Assembly: GCA_026389415.1 (NCBI GenBank) | Contig: JAPLHX010000321.1 | Location: 1-19,675, forward strand | From: Coprothermobacterota bacterium | GTDB lineage: Bacteria > Caldisericota > JANLFM01 | DNA: 19,675 bases | Direction of reading: 5' to 3' | Shown here: positions 1 through 7,543 of the stretch, in pieces | How positions within the stretch are numbered: the first letter of the stretch is position 1 | Layout: each line of letters starts with the position of its first letter | Program-made: the position numbers and the translations under genes | Notes under the pieces: model-generated | Databases searched by the model: none | Told to the model about the DNA's origin: nothing | The model's input: only the letters and a program-made list of their open reading frames with translations

Positions 1-193
1 CCAAGGACAGCGCGTGGCGACCCAAACCGCATCCTACATCCAGCAATGGTCCTCGTGTGGGGGGTGGAAGGTGAGGGAGCAAGAACTCTACTTGTTTTTC
101 CGTTCGTTCCGGTGGGATCTCGGCCAGGACCCAGCGGGCATAGGTTTCTCCGAAGTATTCCTCCGGGCGGGTGTCGTCCCGAGATCCATCCAT
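1..193 (-). CDS. Class I SAM-dependent methyltransferase (5' part, runs off the window)
   Basis: The first 64 codons read from an ATG at 193 downward and leave the window at base 1. Residues 53-65 read LLDVGCGLGRHAL, the glycine-rich motif I of class I (Rossmann-fold) methyltransferases that binds S-adenosylmethionine. The preceding segment, with ERTEKQVEFLL at about 33-43, resembles the N-terminal helix of small soluble methyltransferases of this class. The substrate cannot be told. The start lies 19 bp after the parB stop on the same strand, with a GAAAGG element upstream, so it is probably the last or a late gene of the rpmH-parB operon. The family call is firm; the function is not. Confidence 0.75.
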   Translation of the reverse strand, partial: MDGSRDDTRPEEYFGETYARWVLAEIPPERTEKQVEFLLPHLPPPTRGPLLDVGCGLGRHALSL

Positions 194-212
194 GCCGGTT
201 TACACGAGCCTT

Positions 213-1214
213 TCAGTCGATTGGACCGGGTTCGGTTGGGATCGTTGGCGTGTTGCCGTCAGGATCGGGCTGGGTGTATATTTCCTCTTCTTTGCGCGGG
301 GAAATCGTATCCTGGGCGGCTGCGGTTTCGGTGGTTTCGTTGTTTTGCTCGACGGTGAGTTTTTCGCTGCGAGACGGCCCTTGGCGCGTGATGGTCTCCC
401 AGATTCGTTTCAGATCGGCATAGCTGTAGTACTCAATCTCGATCTTACCCGGCAAACCCTTGACGACCCGCACCTTCACGCCCAGGAATCGCCGCAGGGC
501 ATCCGCGATCCGTTCCCGCTCCTGGGCGAAGAGGTCTTCGCTCTCCGGTGGGAGGCGGGTGGTTTTCTCCCGCACCAGTGTCTCCGTTTGCCGCACGGAC
601 AGTCGTTTCTCCTCCACCTGGCGGAGGGCGGCCAGGATCTTGGTTTCTTCTTCCAGAGCCAACAGGGCGCGGGCCTGGCCGTAAGAAATCCGTCCCTGCC
701 GCAGGCTTTCCTGTGCTGCAGCGGGTAAATGCAGCAGTCGCATCAGGTTGGCCACTTCCCCGCGGCTCTTGCCGATGTGTTCCGCCAATTCCTCTTGCGT
801 GAGCGCGAACCGATCGGCCAATTCCTTCAGAGCGCGGGCCACATCCAGCGGATTGAGGTCTTCACGTTGCAAATTCTCCACCAGCGAAACTTGCAGGGCT
901 TGGGCGTCGGGAAAGGAGCGAACCAGGGCTGGAATTTTTTCCAGCCCCGCCAACTGGGCGGCCCGCCATCGTCGTTCCCCGGCAATCAGTTCGTAGAAGT
1001 CCCCCTGCGAACGGACCAGCACGGGTTGGACGATCCCGTGCTGTCGGATCGAGCTCACCAGTTCTTCCATGGCAACCGGATCGAAGTCTTCTCGGGGTTG
1101 CAATGGTGAAGGATAAATGGTGTTGGTCGGGATTTCCAACAGCTCCCCCCCCACTTCTAGCTCCGAACCGGGAATCAAGGCTTCCAGGCCGCGGCCCAAT
1201 CCTCGTTTAGGCAT
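213..1214 (-). CDS. parB: Chromosome-partitioning protein ParB (Spo0J/Noc family)
   Basis: ParB binds parS sites near the origin, spreads along DNA as a CTP-dependent clamp, and is moved by ParA to segregate origins. The 333-residue product begins MPKRGLGRGLEALIPG, the usual ParA-interacting N-terminus. It carries the CTP-binding GERRWRAA box at 79-86, the ENLQREDLNPLD segment at 113-124, and a helix-turn-helix at about 139-164. The dimerisation region ends near residue 275. An acidic, Thr/Pro-rich tail of about 55 residues follows and is longer than in most homologues. The ATG overlaps the parA stop by 8 bp, so translation is probably coupled. A perfect parS lies 3.2 kb away inside mnmE. Confidence 0.97.
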   Translation of the reverse strand: MPKRGLGRGLEALIPGSELEVGGELLEIPTNTIYPSPLQPREDFDPVAMEELVSSIRQHGIVQPVLVRSQGDFYELIAGERRWRAAQLAGLEKIPALVRSFPDAQALQVSLVENLQREDLNPLDVARALKELADRFALTQEELAEHIGKSRGEVANLMRLLHLPAAAQESLRQGRISYGQARALLALEEETKILAALRQVEEKRLSVRQTETLVREKTTRLPPESEDLFAQERERIADALRRFLGVKVRVVKGLPGKIEIEYYSYADLKRIWETITRQGPSRSEKLTVEQNNETTETAAAQDTISPRKEEEIYTQPDPDGNTPTIPTEPGPID

Positions 1215-1971
1215 GATGCTGGATCACCTCCCGTGCCAAGGCTTGATAGGCCTGAGCGCCCTTCGAATGTGGATCATACTCCAGCACGGTCTTCCCATAC
1301 GAGGGAGCTTCCGAAAGCCGCACCGAGCGCGGGATGACCGCGGCATATACCTTGTCGTGGAAAACGGCGCGCACATCTCGTTCCACCTCGTGGGACAACA
1401 GCGTCCGGCCGTCAAACATGGTGAGCAAGACCCCTTCGACTTCCAAGCGGGGGTTGAGTCGACGCCGCACCAGGTTGATGGTATTTAGCAGTTGATTCAC
1501 GCCCTCCAAGGCGTAAAACTCGCATTGGATCGGGATCAGAATGCTGTCGGCAGCGGCCAAGGCATTCAGCGTCAAAAGCCCCAAGGAGGGCGGGCAGTCC
1601 AGCAAAACGTAATCGTAACCGGCCTTCAGTTCTTCTACGATTTCCTTCAGGCGGTACTCGCGGGATACCATGCCCACCAGCTCAATTTCCGCTCCGGCTA
1701 ACTCGATAGTGGAGGGAATTATGTACAAGTGACGCAACGCAGTGGCCAACACGATAGTCCCGGCCGGTTGTTCTTCCAGCAGCAAATGGTACACGCTCCA
1801 CTCGATCGCAGAGCGGTCGATCCCCAGGCCTACGGTGGCATTCCCCTGTGGATCGAGATCCATGATCAGGGTCTTTTTTTCCAACTGGGCCAATCCGGCG
1901 CCCAGATTCATGGCGGTCGTCGTTTTCCCTACGCCGCCCTTTTGGTTGGCCAAAGCAATGACGCGTCCCAC
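1207..1971 (-). CDS. parA: Chromosome-partitioning ATPase ParA (Soj)
   Basis: A 254-residue ParA/MinD-type ATPase, full length for the chromosomal Soj group. The deviant Walker A KGGVGKTT is at 11-18, Walker A' DLDPQGNAT at 38-46 and Walker B LLDCPPS at 123-129. The C-terminal IPRSVRLSEAPSYGK block is typical of Soj. There is no extra N-terminal DNA-binding domain of the plasmid type Ia kind. ATP-dependent dimers bind DNA non-specifically and are released by ParB. The start is GTG, 9 bp after the rsmG stop. No Shine-Dalgarno sequence is visible; instead TATAAT lies 8 nt upstream, which raises the possibility of an internal leaderless promoter for parAB. Confidence 0.97.
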   Translation of the reverse strand: MGRVIALANQKGGVGKTTTAMNLGAGLAQLEKKTLIMDLDPQGNATVGLGIDRSAIEWSVYHLLLEEQPAGTIVLATALRHLYIIPSTIELAGAEIELVGMVSREYRLKEIVEELKAGYDYVLLDCPPSLGLLTLNALAAADSILIPIQCEFYALEGVNQLLNTINLVRRRLNPRLEVEGVLLTMFDGRTLLSHEVERDVRAVFHDKVYAAVIPRSVRLSEAPSYGKTVLEYDPHSKGAQAYQALAREVIQHHA

Positions 1972-1979
1972 TGCAGAAA

Positions 1980-1985
1980 ATTATA
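1980..1985 (-). promoter_or_regulatory. Candidate internal -10 element for parAB
   Basis: The minus strand reads TATAAT across the end of rsmG, followed by 8 nt (TTTCTGCA) and the GTG start of parA. A transcript from this element would begin at or next to the start codon. No convincing -35 is present (TTGTGT at a 15-bp spacing is the best). It could be coincidence, since the hexamer includes the rsmG stop codon. It fits the absence of a ribosome-binding site in front of parA. Confidence 0.3.
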
Positions 1986-2718
1986 CACGCTTTACCGGGA
2001 ACACAAGGGGGTGGCGTTGGGGCGTACCGTTCCGTCGGGGATATCGCTCGGGCGTAGGCGCAATCTTCCGCACCAGGACGAGGTTGCGATCCAAGCCCCA
2101 ATAGGGGAGAGTGACTTTTTGGACTTGTTCCAGGATCCCTCCCAATTCGGAGATGGCAAAACGGGCTTCGTCCAGTTCCTGGGCAATCTCATCCCCCTTC
2201 CAGGCCAGAAGGGCGCCGCCCTCCATAAGCAAGGGGAGCGCCAGCTCCGCCAGAATGTTCATACCAGCCACGGCCCGGGCCAGTGCCCACTGGAACTGAC
2301 CTCGTCGCTCCGTTCGGCCGGCGTTTTCGGCTCGTAACGACAGAATCTCTACTGCGGGAAGGGCTAGGCGCTCCACCAATTCCTGCAGGAACCGGCAGGG
2401 ATGAAGGCGCGGCTCCAACAATAGCAGGTGAAAGCGGGGTTCGACCATCAACAGGGGGATCGAGGGAAAGCCGGCTCCCGGCCCGATATCGATCACCGCA
2501 TCGTTTTCCTGCGGTCGAAATAGCATTCGACCGGAAAGAGAGTCCAAGAAATGTTTGATCACGACTTCTTCCGGCGTGTGTAGTCCGGTGAGATTGGTTA
2601 GCCGGTTGCGTTCGCCCAAGAAATCCAGATAGAGGGAAAAGCGCTCCAGCAGCGCGCAATCCAGTTCCAGATTGAATTGCCTGGCCCCCCTCTCCAACCA
2701 GGTCCGGGCCGGATTCAT
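1981..2718 (-). CDS. rsmG: 16S rRNA (guanine-N7) methyltransferase RsmG (GidB)
   Basis: RsmG methylates N7 of G527 (E. coli numbering) in 16S rRNA using SAM. The 245-residue product shows the family blocks in order: NLTGLHTPEEVVIKHFLDSL at 42-61, the SAM motif DIGPGAGFPS at 77-86, LEPRLHPCRFLQEL at 101-114, RAVA at 148-151, and the C-terminal YPRRNGTPQRHPL at 226-238. The ATG at 2718 overlaps the mnmG stop in an ATGA arrangement, which fixes the start against the longer open frame. In most homologues the SAM motif ends GAGFPG; here it is GAGFPS, a mild change. Confidence 0.95.
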   Translation of the reverse strand: MNPARTWLERGARQFNLELDCALLERFSLYLDFLGERNRLTNLTGLHTPEEVVIKHFLDSLSGRMLFRPQENDAVIDIGPGAGFPSIPLLMVEPRFHLLLLEPRLHPCRFLQELVERLALPAVEILSLRAENAGRTERRGQFQWALARAVAGMNILAELALPLLMEGGALLAWKGDEIAQELDEARFAISELGGILEQVQKVTLPYWGLDRNLVLVRKIAPTPERYPRRNGTPQRHPLVFPVKRV

Positions 2719-4280
2719 GGCGCGCGCCGGATGCCCCTTTCCAGGAAAAACGCCAGCGCCAACAGGTCGGCATCTTTCACGCCCGGTGTTCGCTTGGCTT
2801 GGCCGAGGTGGAGCGGGCGGGTTTGCTGCAAGCGGGTTCGGGCTTCCGCGGAGAGATTGGGCACGCGATCGTAGTTGAGATCCGCCGGTATGACCCTTGA
2901 TTCCCACTGGCGCAGGCGGGTCCGCCACTCCTCCTCTCGCTCCAGGTACCCGCGGTACTTCAGTTCTGTGGTCACAGCATCCCAAACCTCGGCGGGAACC
3001 TCCGGTAGCTCTACAATTTCCCGCATGTCACCCCAATTCAATTCCGGCCTCTCCAATAGATCGGCCAGACGGATCCTTCCGGCTAGCGATCCGGCCTTTC
3101 TCTCTTGTAAAAAACCCTGCACTTCTGGCGTAGGGGAAATCTGCGTTTCCTGCAGGAATTGCCGTGCAGCCAGTTTTGCCCCCTGTTTTTGCTGAAAAAG
3201 GCGGAAGCGCTCTTCGTCCAGCAATCCCACTTGGTGAGCCAGCGGGGACAGCCGCTCATCCGCATTGTCCTGCCGCAAACTGAGGCGGTATTCCGAACGG
3301 GCAGTGAACATTCGGTAAGGTTCCTCCGCGCCCATCGTGGTCAGGTCGTCCACCATCAATCCGGTGTAGCTTTGGCTGCGGGACAAGACCATCGGTTCCC
3401 GTTCCTGCACGCGGAGGGCAGCGTTCGTCCCGGCCAGCAATCCTTGCGCGGCTGCCTCCTCGTAACCGGTGGTGCCGTTCAGTTGCCCGGCAAAGAACAG
3501 GCCCGGCCATTGCTTGCTCTCCAACGTGGGCCCTAGAGCGCGAGGATCGATCAAGTCGTAGGCGATGGCATAGCCCGGTCTCAGAATTTCCGCTTCCTCC
3601 ACCAGCGGCTCCTCGCTGCCGGGTTGAGGCGCGGTGCGGGAGAAATCAATCGTGCGGGCGTCCACCCGGGGAGTAGTCCCGGTGTTAAAACGGCGCACAC
3701 AAAAACCAAGGTTGGTCAGCGATTCGGTCAGGAATCGGGCCGGGAATTCCCAGGCGCGACCGGCAGGGATTTGGTAACCGCCCAGATGCACCATCCCGTT
3801 CAGGAACGTGCCGCAGCAAAGCACAACAGTTGGTGAAGAGAATTCCTCCCCAGAAGCCAGCCGTACTCCCCGAATCGACGCGCCTTCTGTCAGGATCTCG
3901 CTCACTTCTCCTTGGTAGGGGGTCAAATGCACCTGGTGTTCCAAAGCGCGTTGGATCGCCAGGTGATACAAGGTGCGGTCGCATTGGGCGCGCAACGATT
4001 GCACCGCCCGTCCGCGGGAGGCATTCAGCATCTTGATCTGGATCATGGTTTGGTCGGATGCTTCGGCCATCAGGCCCCCCATGGCATCCACCTCTCGGAC
4101 CAGTTGCGCCTTGCCGGGACCTCCGATGGCCGGATTGCAGGGCATGATCCCCACGGCATCCCAGGACAGGGTGATCAGAACCGTACGACAACCCAGCCTG
4201 GCTGCGGCAGCGCTCGCTTCAGCCCCGGCGTGTCCGCCCCCCACTACGATTACGTCGTAAGAACGCAGCGCCAGCATCAT
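2715..4280 (-). CDS. mnmG: tRNA uridine-34 carboxymethylaminomethyl-modifying enzyme MnmG (GidA), internally shortened
   Basis: MnmG is the FAD/NADH partner of MnmE in making cmnm5U at tRNA wobble position 34. The N-terminus has the FAD-binding VVGGGHAGAEAS at 12-23, then PCNPAIGGPGKAQLVREVDA at 47-66. NTGTTPRVDARTIDFS (199-214), RPGYAIAYD (234-242) and FFAGQLNGTTGYEEAAAQG (262-280) follow, and a normal C-terminal MnmE-binding domain ends at 521. Family members have about 620-630 residues. The missing 105 or so lie cleanly between residues 222 and 230 (about 3590-3615). There, other MnmGs carry the IPCYITYTN, GPRYCPSIEDK and IFLEPEG blocks, including the two cysteines shown to matter in E. 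coli (C253, C277). The frame is intact. The start overlaps the mnmE stop by ATGA. Confidence 0.93.
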   Translation of the reverse strand: MMLALRSYDVIVVGGGHAGAEASAAAARLGCRTVLITLSWDAVGIMPCNPAIGGPGKAQLVREVDAMGGLMAEASDQTMIQIKMLNASRGRAVQSLRAQCDRTLYHLAIQRALEHQVHLTPYQGEVSEILTEGASIRGVRLASGEEFSSPTVVLCCGTFLNGMVHLGGYQIPAGRAWEFPARFLTESLTNLGFCVRRFNTGTTPRVDARTIDFSRTAPQPGSEEPLVEEAEILRPGYAIAYDLIDPRALGPTLESKQWPGLFFAGQLNGTTGYEEAAAQGLLAGTNAALRVQEREPMVLSRSQSYTGLMVDDLTTMGAEEPYRMFTARSEYRLSLRQDNADERLSPLAHQVGLLDEERFRLFQQKQGAKLAARQFLQETQISPTPEVQGFLQERKAGSLAGRIRLADLLERPELNWGDMREIVELPEVPAEVWDAVTTELKYRGYLEREEEWRTRLRQWESRVIPADLNYDRVPNLSAEARTRLQQTRPLHLGQAKRTPGVKDADLLALAFFLERGIRRAP

Positions 4281-5608
4281 TTCCCGATGCAGAATTGGGA
4301 GAAAATGCTGCGCAGGACTTCCGGCGAGAGGTCCTTGCCGGACAAACTGCCCAGCGACTGCAAGCTTTGGTGTAGGAGGACAACCATCAGCTCTGGGGAG
4401 TCCGGGCATAAAGCCATCGCCTCGTGCAATGTTTCACGTGAAACACGAAGGGCATCCCGTTGGTGAATGTTGGCAAGCCAAACCTGTCCCGGGTCCGCCA
4501 GCGCGGGGAGGCTTTGGTCTATGGCGACAAGCAATTCCGGTAGGCCGGCACGCGTCAGCGCTGAGATCCTTAACGTTAGTGGTGGCCGAAAAGAAGACCA
4601 GGCGGGGTGCTCTACCAAGTCGGTCTTGTTTCCCACTAACAGGAACGGACAAAGGATTTGTTCTTCGATTCCTCGGTCGTCGCAGGACGGCGGTTGGGAA
4701 AGATCCACCAACCAAAGGGCCAGGTTTGCGCCGGCCAGGCGCTCGCGGGTTTGAGCCATGCTTAAATCGGCCAGGATGCCGGGAGCGTTTCCCAAGCCTG
4801 CGGTATCCACCAATCGCCACGCGTGGCCTTCGTGCACCATGCACTCCTCAACGCTATCCCGCGTGGTGCCCGGGACGGGAGTCACAACCATCCGGTTCTG
4901 GCCCAGGAGGGCGTTCAGCAAAGAGCTTTTGCCAACGTTGGGTCGTCCCACGATCGTGATCGTGGGCAGGTGTTGCACGGTTTCGCCGCGTTGCGCTTTT
5001 TCCGATAGGGTATCGAGGCACGTGGAGAGTTGTTCTAGTTTCTTGCGAAACTCCGAAGGGTTCCAATCCACCTCTTCCGGGAAATCCAACATCCCCTCCG
5101 CTTCAGCCAACAGGGTAACAAGATCCCGTTCTGCTGTGCGGATTTCATCGGAAAGCTCTCCCTTCAACTGGGACATGGCCCGTTCTGCGGCCGAGATGTC
5201 CTGTGCGAAAATCAAGGCTTGGATCGCTTCAGCCTGGGTCAGATCGAGTTTGCCATTTAAAAAAGCTCTTTCAGTGTACTCGCCGGGCTGGGCCGGACAT
5301 GCGCCCAATTGAACGACCCGGGCGATGATCTCTTGCAGCAGCGGCGGGCTTCCGTGGCAATGGAGTTCTACCACATCTTCGCCGGTATAAGAATGAGGTG
5401 CCGGCATCCAAACGACCAAGCAGCGGTCCAACGAGGCTCCCTGCCACATAAGGGAGACCGTGTGCAGCCGGCGGGGGGTGAATGCAACTGGCTTCCGTCC
5501 GGTCAAAAAGCAGAGGATTTCCAGGCTGCGGGTTCCGGAAAGACGGATAATGCCAACGGCGGCCGGACCCGGCGCTGTAACCAGCGCGACGATGGTGGAC
5601 GCGGACAC
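4277..5608 (-). CDS. mnmE: tRNA modification GTPase MnmE (TrmE), diverged switch II
   Basis: MnmE works with MnmG on wobble uridine 34. The 443-residue product has the N-terminal formyl-THF-binding domain (to about 117), helical domain and inserted G domain: G1 GRPNVGKS 221-228, GTTRD 247-251, G3 DTAG 268-271, G4 NKTD 327-330. It ends in FCIGK, the conserved C-terminal cysteine motif. The GTG start at 5608 lies 11 bp after the jag stop with GAGG just upstream; the longer open frame runs antisense-free through jag and is not used. After DTAG the usual IRxTxDxVExxGI segment is replaced by LGNAPGILADLSM. The position of catalytic Glu282 (E. coli) is Ala, with Asp next to it. A perfect parS site is embedded near the 3' end. 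Confidence 0.94.
   Translation of the reverse strand: MSASTIVALVTAPGPAAVGIIRLSGTRSLEILCFLTGRKPVAFTPRRLHTVSLMWQGASLDRCLVVWMPAPHSYTGEDVVELHCHGSPPLLQEIIARVVQLGACPAQPGEYTERAFLNGKLDLTQAEAIQALIFAQDISAAERAMSQLKGELSDEIRTAERDLVTLLAEAEGMLDFPEEVDWNPSEFRKKLEQLSTCLDTLSEKAQRGETVQHLPTITIVGRPNVGKSSLLNALLGQNRMVVTPVPGTTRDSVEECMVHEGHAWRLVDTAGLGNAPGILADLSMAQTRERLAGANLALWLVDLSQPPSCDDRGIEEQILCPFLLVGNKTDLVEHPAWSSFRPPLTLRISALTRAGLPELLVAIDQSLPALADPGQVWLANIHQRDALRVSRETLHEAMALCPDSPELMVVLLHQSLQSLGSLSGKDLSPEVLRSIFSQFCIGK
4430..4445. promoter_or_regulatory. parS: parS centromere site (ParB-binding palindrome)
   Basis: The sequence TGTTTCACGTGAAACA is a perfect 16-bp palindrome and matches the bacterial parS consensus at every position. 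It lies in the mnmE coding sequence, where it encodes the VSRET part of the C-terminal domain, 3.2 kb from parB and about 3.6 kb from the rpmH/transporter divergence. I found no second perfect copy in the window. Confidence 0.95.
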
Positions 5609-5619
5609 CGCGCCCTCGC

Positions 5620-6447
5620 TTACTTCCTTCGCGGTGGAGCGTATCGGTGCGGACGTGGCGGCAATGCGCTCACTCTCCGTTGCACCGGGGGCATCCATTT
5701 CTTCGAGGGTGTCATGGGAGAGGGCACCGACGGAACCGTTTGCGTTGAAGCGGGGGGTGGCGTGTGATAGCTTGGACGAGGAGCGGGCGGCGCTCCGGAA
5801 CGGGGGTGCGGATCCGTAGAACCGCTGCGTTGGCAGGTGATCACGACCTTGCGGTATGGCTCCTCCCCTTCGGAATGAGTACCGACGCCAGGCTGATCTT
5901 GCAGGGCCAAGTGCACCACGCGGCGCTCCATCGGCGGAAGGGGCGGCATGGTGTAGGAGCGTCGCATGCGTCGCACGCGCTCCGCCAGTTTTCGGGCGGT
6001 TTCTTTCAGCGCTTCCTCTCGTTTGCTCCGATAATTGCCGGTGTCCAATATCACGCGTTGATGAATCCCCTTGTGCGCAAGCACCAGGGTCAGCAGAAAC
6101 TGGAGGGCGTTGATGTTCTCGCCGTGTTTGCCGATCAACCAACTGGGGTCAATCCCCTCCAGGTTAATGCGGAGAGAGTTTTCCGTTCGTTCCGTGCGAA
6201 AGCGAAGATCGGGGGCATAGCACCGAAACAGTTCGCCGGTGAATACCTCTAGTTCGACTTCTTCCGACAACAGACGAGAAACTCGAACCCGGGCTTGCTT
6301 CGCGCCCAGTCCGAACAGACCGGGTTTGGGCTCTTCCAGGATTTCGATCTGTGCGATTTCTTTGGTAAGGCCAAGCTCCTCGAGGGCTGCCTGTACGGCC
6401 TCTTCTACGCTTTTGGCCGTTTTTTCAACCGAGATTGGTTCGTTCAT
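5620..6447 (-). CDS. jag: RNA-binding protein Jag/KhpB (Jag-N, KH, R3H domains)
   Basis: Jag (KhpB/EloR) is a cytoplasmic RNA-binding protein linked to cell elongation and division in Gram-positive bacteria, nearly always encoded next to yidC. The 275-residue product has a Jag-N domain at 1-56 (PKPGLFGLGAKQARVRV), a KH domain at about 75-140 with the GKHGENINAL loop at 107-116, and an R3H domain at about 145-205 (RRVVHLAL, 175-182). A proline-rich basic tail from about 208 to 275 is not part of the usual domain set. The ATG begins 1 nt after the yidC stop, with AAGGAAG inside the yidC end as ribosome-binding site. The tail ends 11 bp before the mnmE GTG. Confidence 0.93.
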   Translation of the reverse strand: MNEPISVEKTAKSVEEAVQAALEELGLTKEIAQIEILEEPKPGLFGLGAKQARVRVSRLLSEEVELEVFTGELFRCYAPDLRFRTERTENSLRINLEGIDPSWLIGKHGENINALQFLLTLVLAHKGIHQRVILDTGNYRSKREEALKETARKLAERVRRMRRSYTMPPLPPMERRVVHLALQDQPGVGTHSEGEEPYRKVVITCQRSGSTDPHPRSGAPPAPRPSYHTPPPASTQTVPSVPSPMTPSKKWMPPVQRRVSALPPRPHRYAPPRRK

Positions 6448-6448
6448 C

Positions 6449-7315
6449 TTACTTCCTTTTCTCTTTGTTCCCTTTGATCATGTTCCCTTTGATCGGTTTG
6501 ACGGTGACGGTGGCCGGTTGTAGTTGTTGGGGTTTCTTGGGTAAACCCTTGAACGTGATCAGCTGCTGCGCAACCTGCAATAACGAAAAGACCACCCAGT
6601 AGAGGGATACGGCCACGGGGATCGAGAGAGAGATCCAGCCGATCAGGAGTGGGAATAGGATGCTGATCAGCATCCCGCCCTGCTGCTGGGAGGAACCCAT
6701 CGTCTTCGATTGCAGGAACATGGTGCCGGCTACCAGCACCGGCCAGATGTAGTAGTACCAGGGGCCTTGGTTGGGCAGGTACGCCAGGTTGAACCCGAAG
6801 AACCAGGCCTCGGGCGTGGCGCCTCGCACCAACAGCGCGCTGGTTCCGACCGTGCCGGTGATGGTGGTGTAGCTGGAGTAAATGGCCACCGGGTTGGTGG
6901 GAGTGATAGATGTGAACTGCAAGCCGTAGCCAAGAGCGGTGTCTATGGGCACTTGGATCAGGGTGGTGAAAAAAGCCTGCAGCGCGAACCAGAGGGCCCA
7001 CATGATCAGCAACTGGGGAATCTGCAGCAGGCAAGAAGAAGTGAAACAGCCGACCGGGTTGATGCCGTGTTTTTTGTACAATTGGGACATGGCTTTATTC
7101 AACTGGTCGGGGTCGCCCTTGAACTTCTTCTGTATCTCCTGCATTTCCGGCTGCATGGCCTGCATCTTCAGCGTGCTTCTCAGTGATTGTTGCTGCGGCC
7201 AGTAGAGGATCAGCTTGAGCACGATGGTCAGAAGGATGATGGCTACCCCATAGTTGGGGATCAGGCTGTTAAAAAAGTTCAGAATTGCGGTAAGGGCATT
7301 TTGGATAATATCCAC
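6449..7315 (-). CDS. yidC: Membrane protein insertase YidC (Oxa1 family)
   Basis: YidC inserts and folds inner-membrane proteins, alone or with SecYEG. The 288-residue protein matches the short Gram-positive form, without the large periplasmic domain of Proteobacteria. It has a first hydrophobic stretch, a transmembrane helix ending near 38 and followed by the conserved-type arginine R46 in QQQSLRST. The charged cytoplasmic hairpin spans about 50-84, followed by NPVGC and further helices near 97-120, 187-201, 214-231 and 233-251. No lipoprotein cysteine is seen at the N-terminus. The GTG start at 7315 follows AGGAAAGGAAG. The basic C-terminal tail contains a tandem IKGN duplication. The gene lies between yidD and jag, the standard order. 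Confidence 0.96.
   Translation of the reverse strand: MDIIQNALTAILNFFNSLIPNYGVAIILLTIVLKLILYWPQQQSLRSTLKMQAMQPEMQEIQKKFKGDPDQLNKAMSQLYKKHGINPVGCFTSSCLLQIPQLLIMWALWFALQAFFTTLIQVPIDTALGYGLQFTSITPTNPVAIYSSYTTITGTVGTSALLVRGATPEAWFFGFNLAYLPNQGPWYYYIWPVLVAGTMFLQSKTMGSSQQQGGMLISILFPLLIGWISLSIPVAVSLYWVVFSLLQVAQQLITFKGLPKKPQQLQPATVTVKPIKGNMIKGNKEKRK
6466..6495. repeat. 15-bp tandem duplication in the yidC 3' end
   Basis: TGTTCCCTTTGATCA at 6466-6480 is repeated at 6481-6495 with one final-base change. On the coding strand it gives IKGN twice in the basic C-terminal tail of YidC (about 275-283). It stays in frame and looks like a small slippage duplication. Confidence 0.8.
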
Positions 7316-7330
7316 GTTTTGCTTCCTTTC

Positions 7331-7543
7331 CTATGGGACCGGGTCATAACCGCCACGGTGGAGGGGGTTACAGCGCACAATGCGCTTGATCGCCATCCAC
7401 AAACCGCGAGCGGCACCATACTTCTCAATTGCTTGGATCGCATATTGCGAACAAGTGGGGATATATCGACAGCAAGGCGGCGTGTAAGGGGAAACGCCCT
7501 TGCGATAAATCTGGATCAAAGAAAGCAACAATCGTTTAGTCAT
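7331..7543 (-). CDS. yidD: Membrane protein insertion efficiency factor YidD
   Basis: A 70-residue protein of the YidD family, which assists YidC-dependent insertion at the inner membrane. Family motifs are complete: LIQIYRKGVSPYTPPCCRYIPTCSQYA at 9-35 in overlapping parts, with the conserved cysteines C24, C25 and C31, and the C-terminal RCNPLHRGGYDPVP. The ATG overlaps the rnpA stop by 8 bp and the gene ends 15 bp before yidC, so it is part of the same transcript. Confidence 0.95.
   Translation of the reverse strand: MTKRLLLSLIQIYRKGVSPYTPPCCRYIPTCSQYAIQAIEKYGAARGLWMAIKRIVRCNPLHRGGYDPVP

Noticed and set aside
171..728. Plus-strand open frames over parB (and similar ones over parA, rsmG, mnmG)
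   Set aside because: They are antisense to well-recognised genes, have no family features and arise from GC-rich codon patterns.
5018..5030. Second CACGTG core as a possible parS
   Set aside because: Flanking bases do not match the parS palindrome.
5601..6142. N-terminal extension of mnmE reaching to 6142
   Set aside because: It covers most of jag in another frame; the GTG at 5608 with GAGG upstream and an 11-bp gap to jag is clearly the better start.
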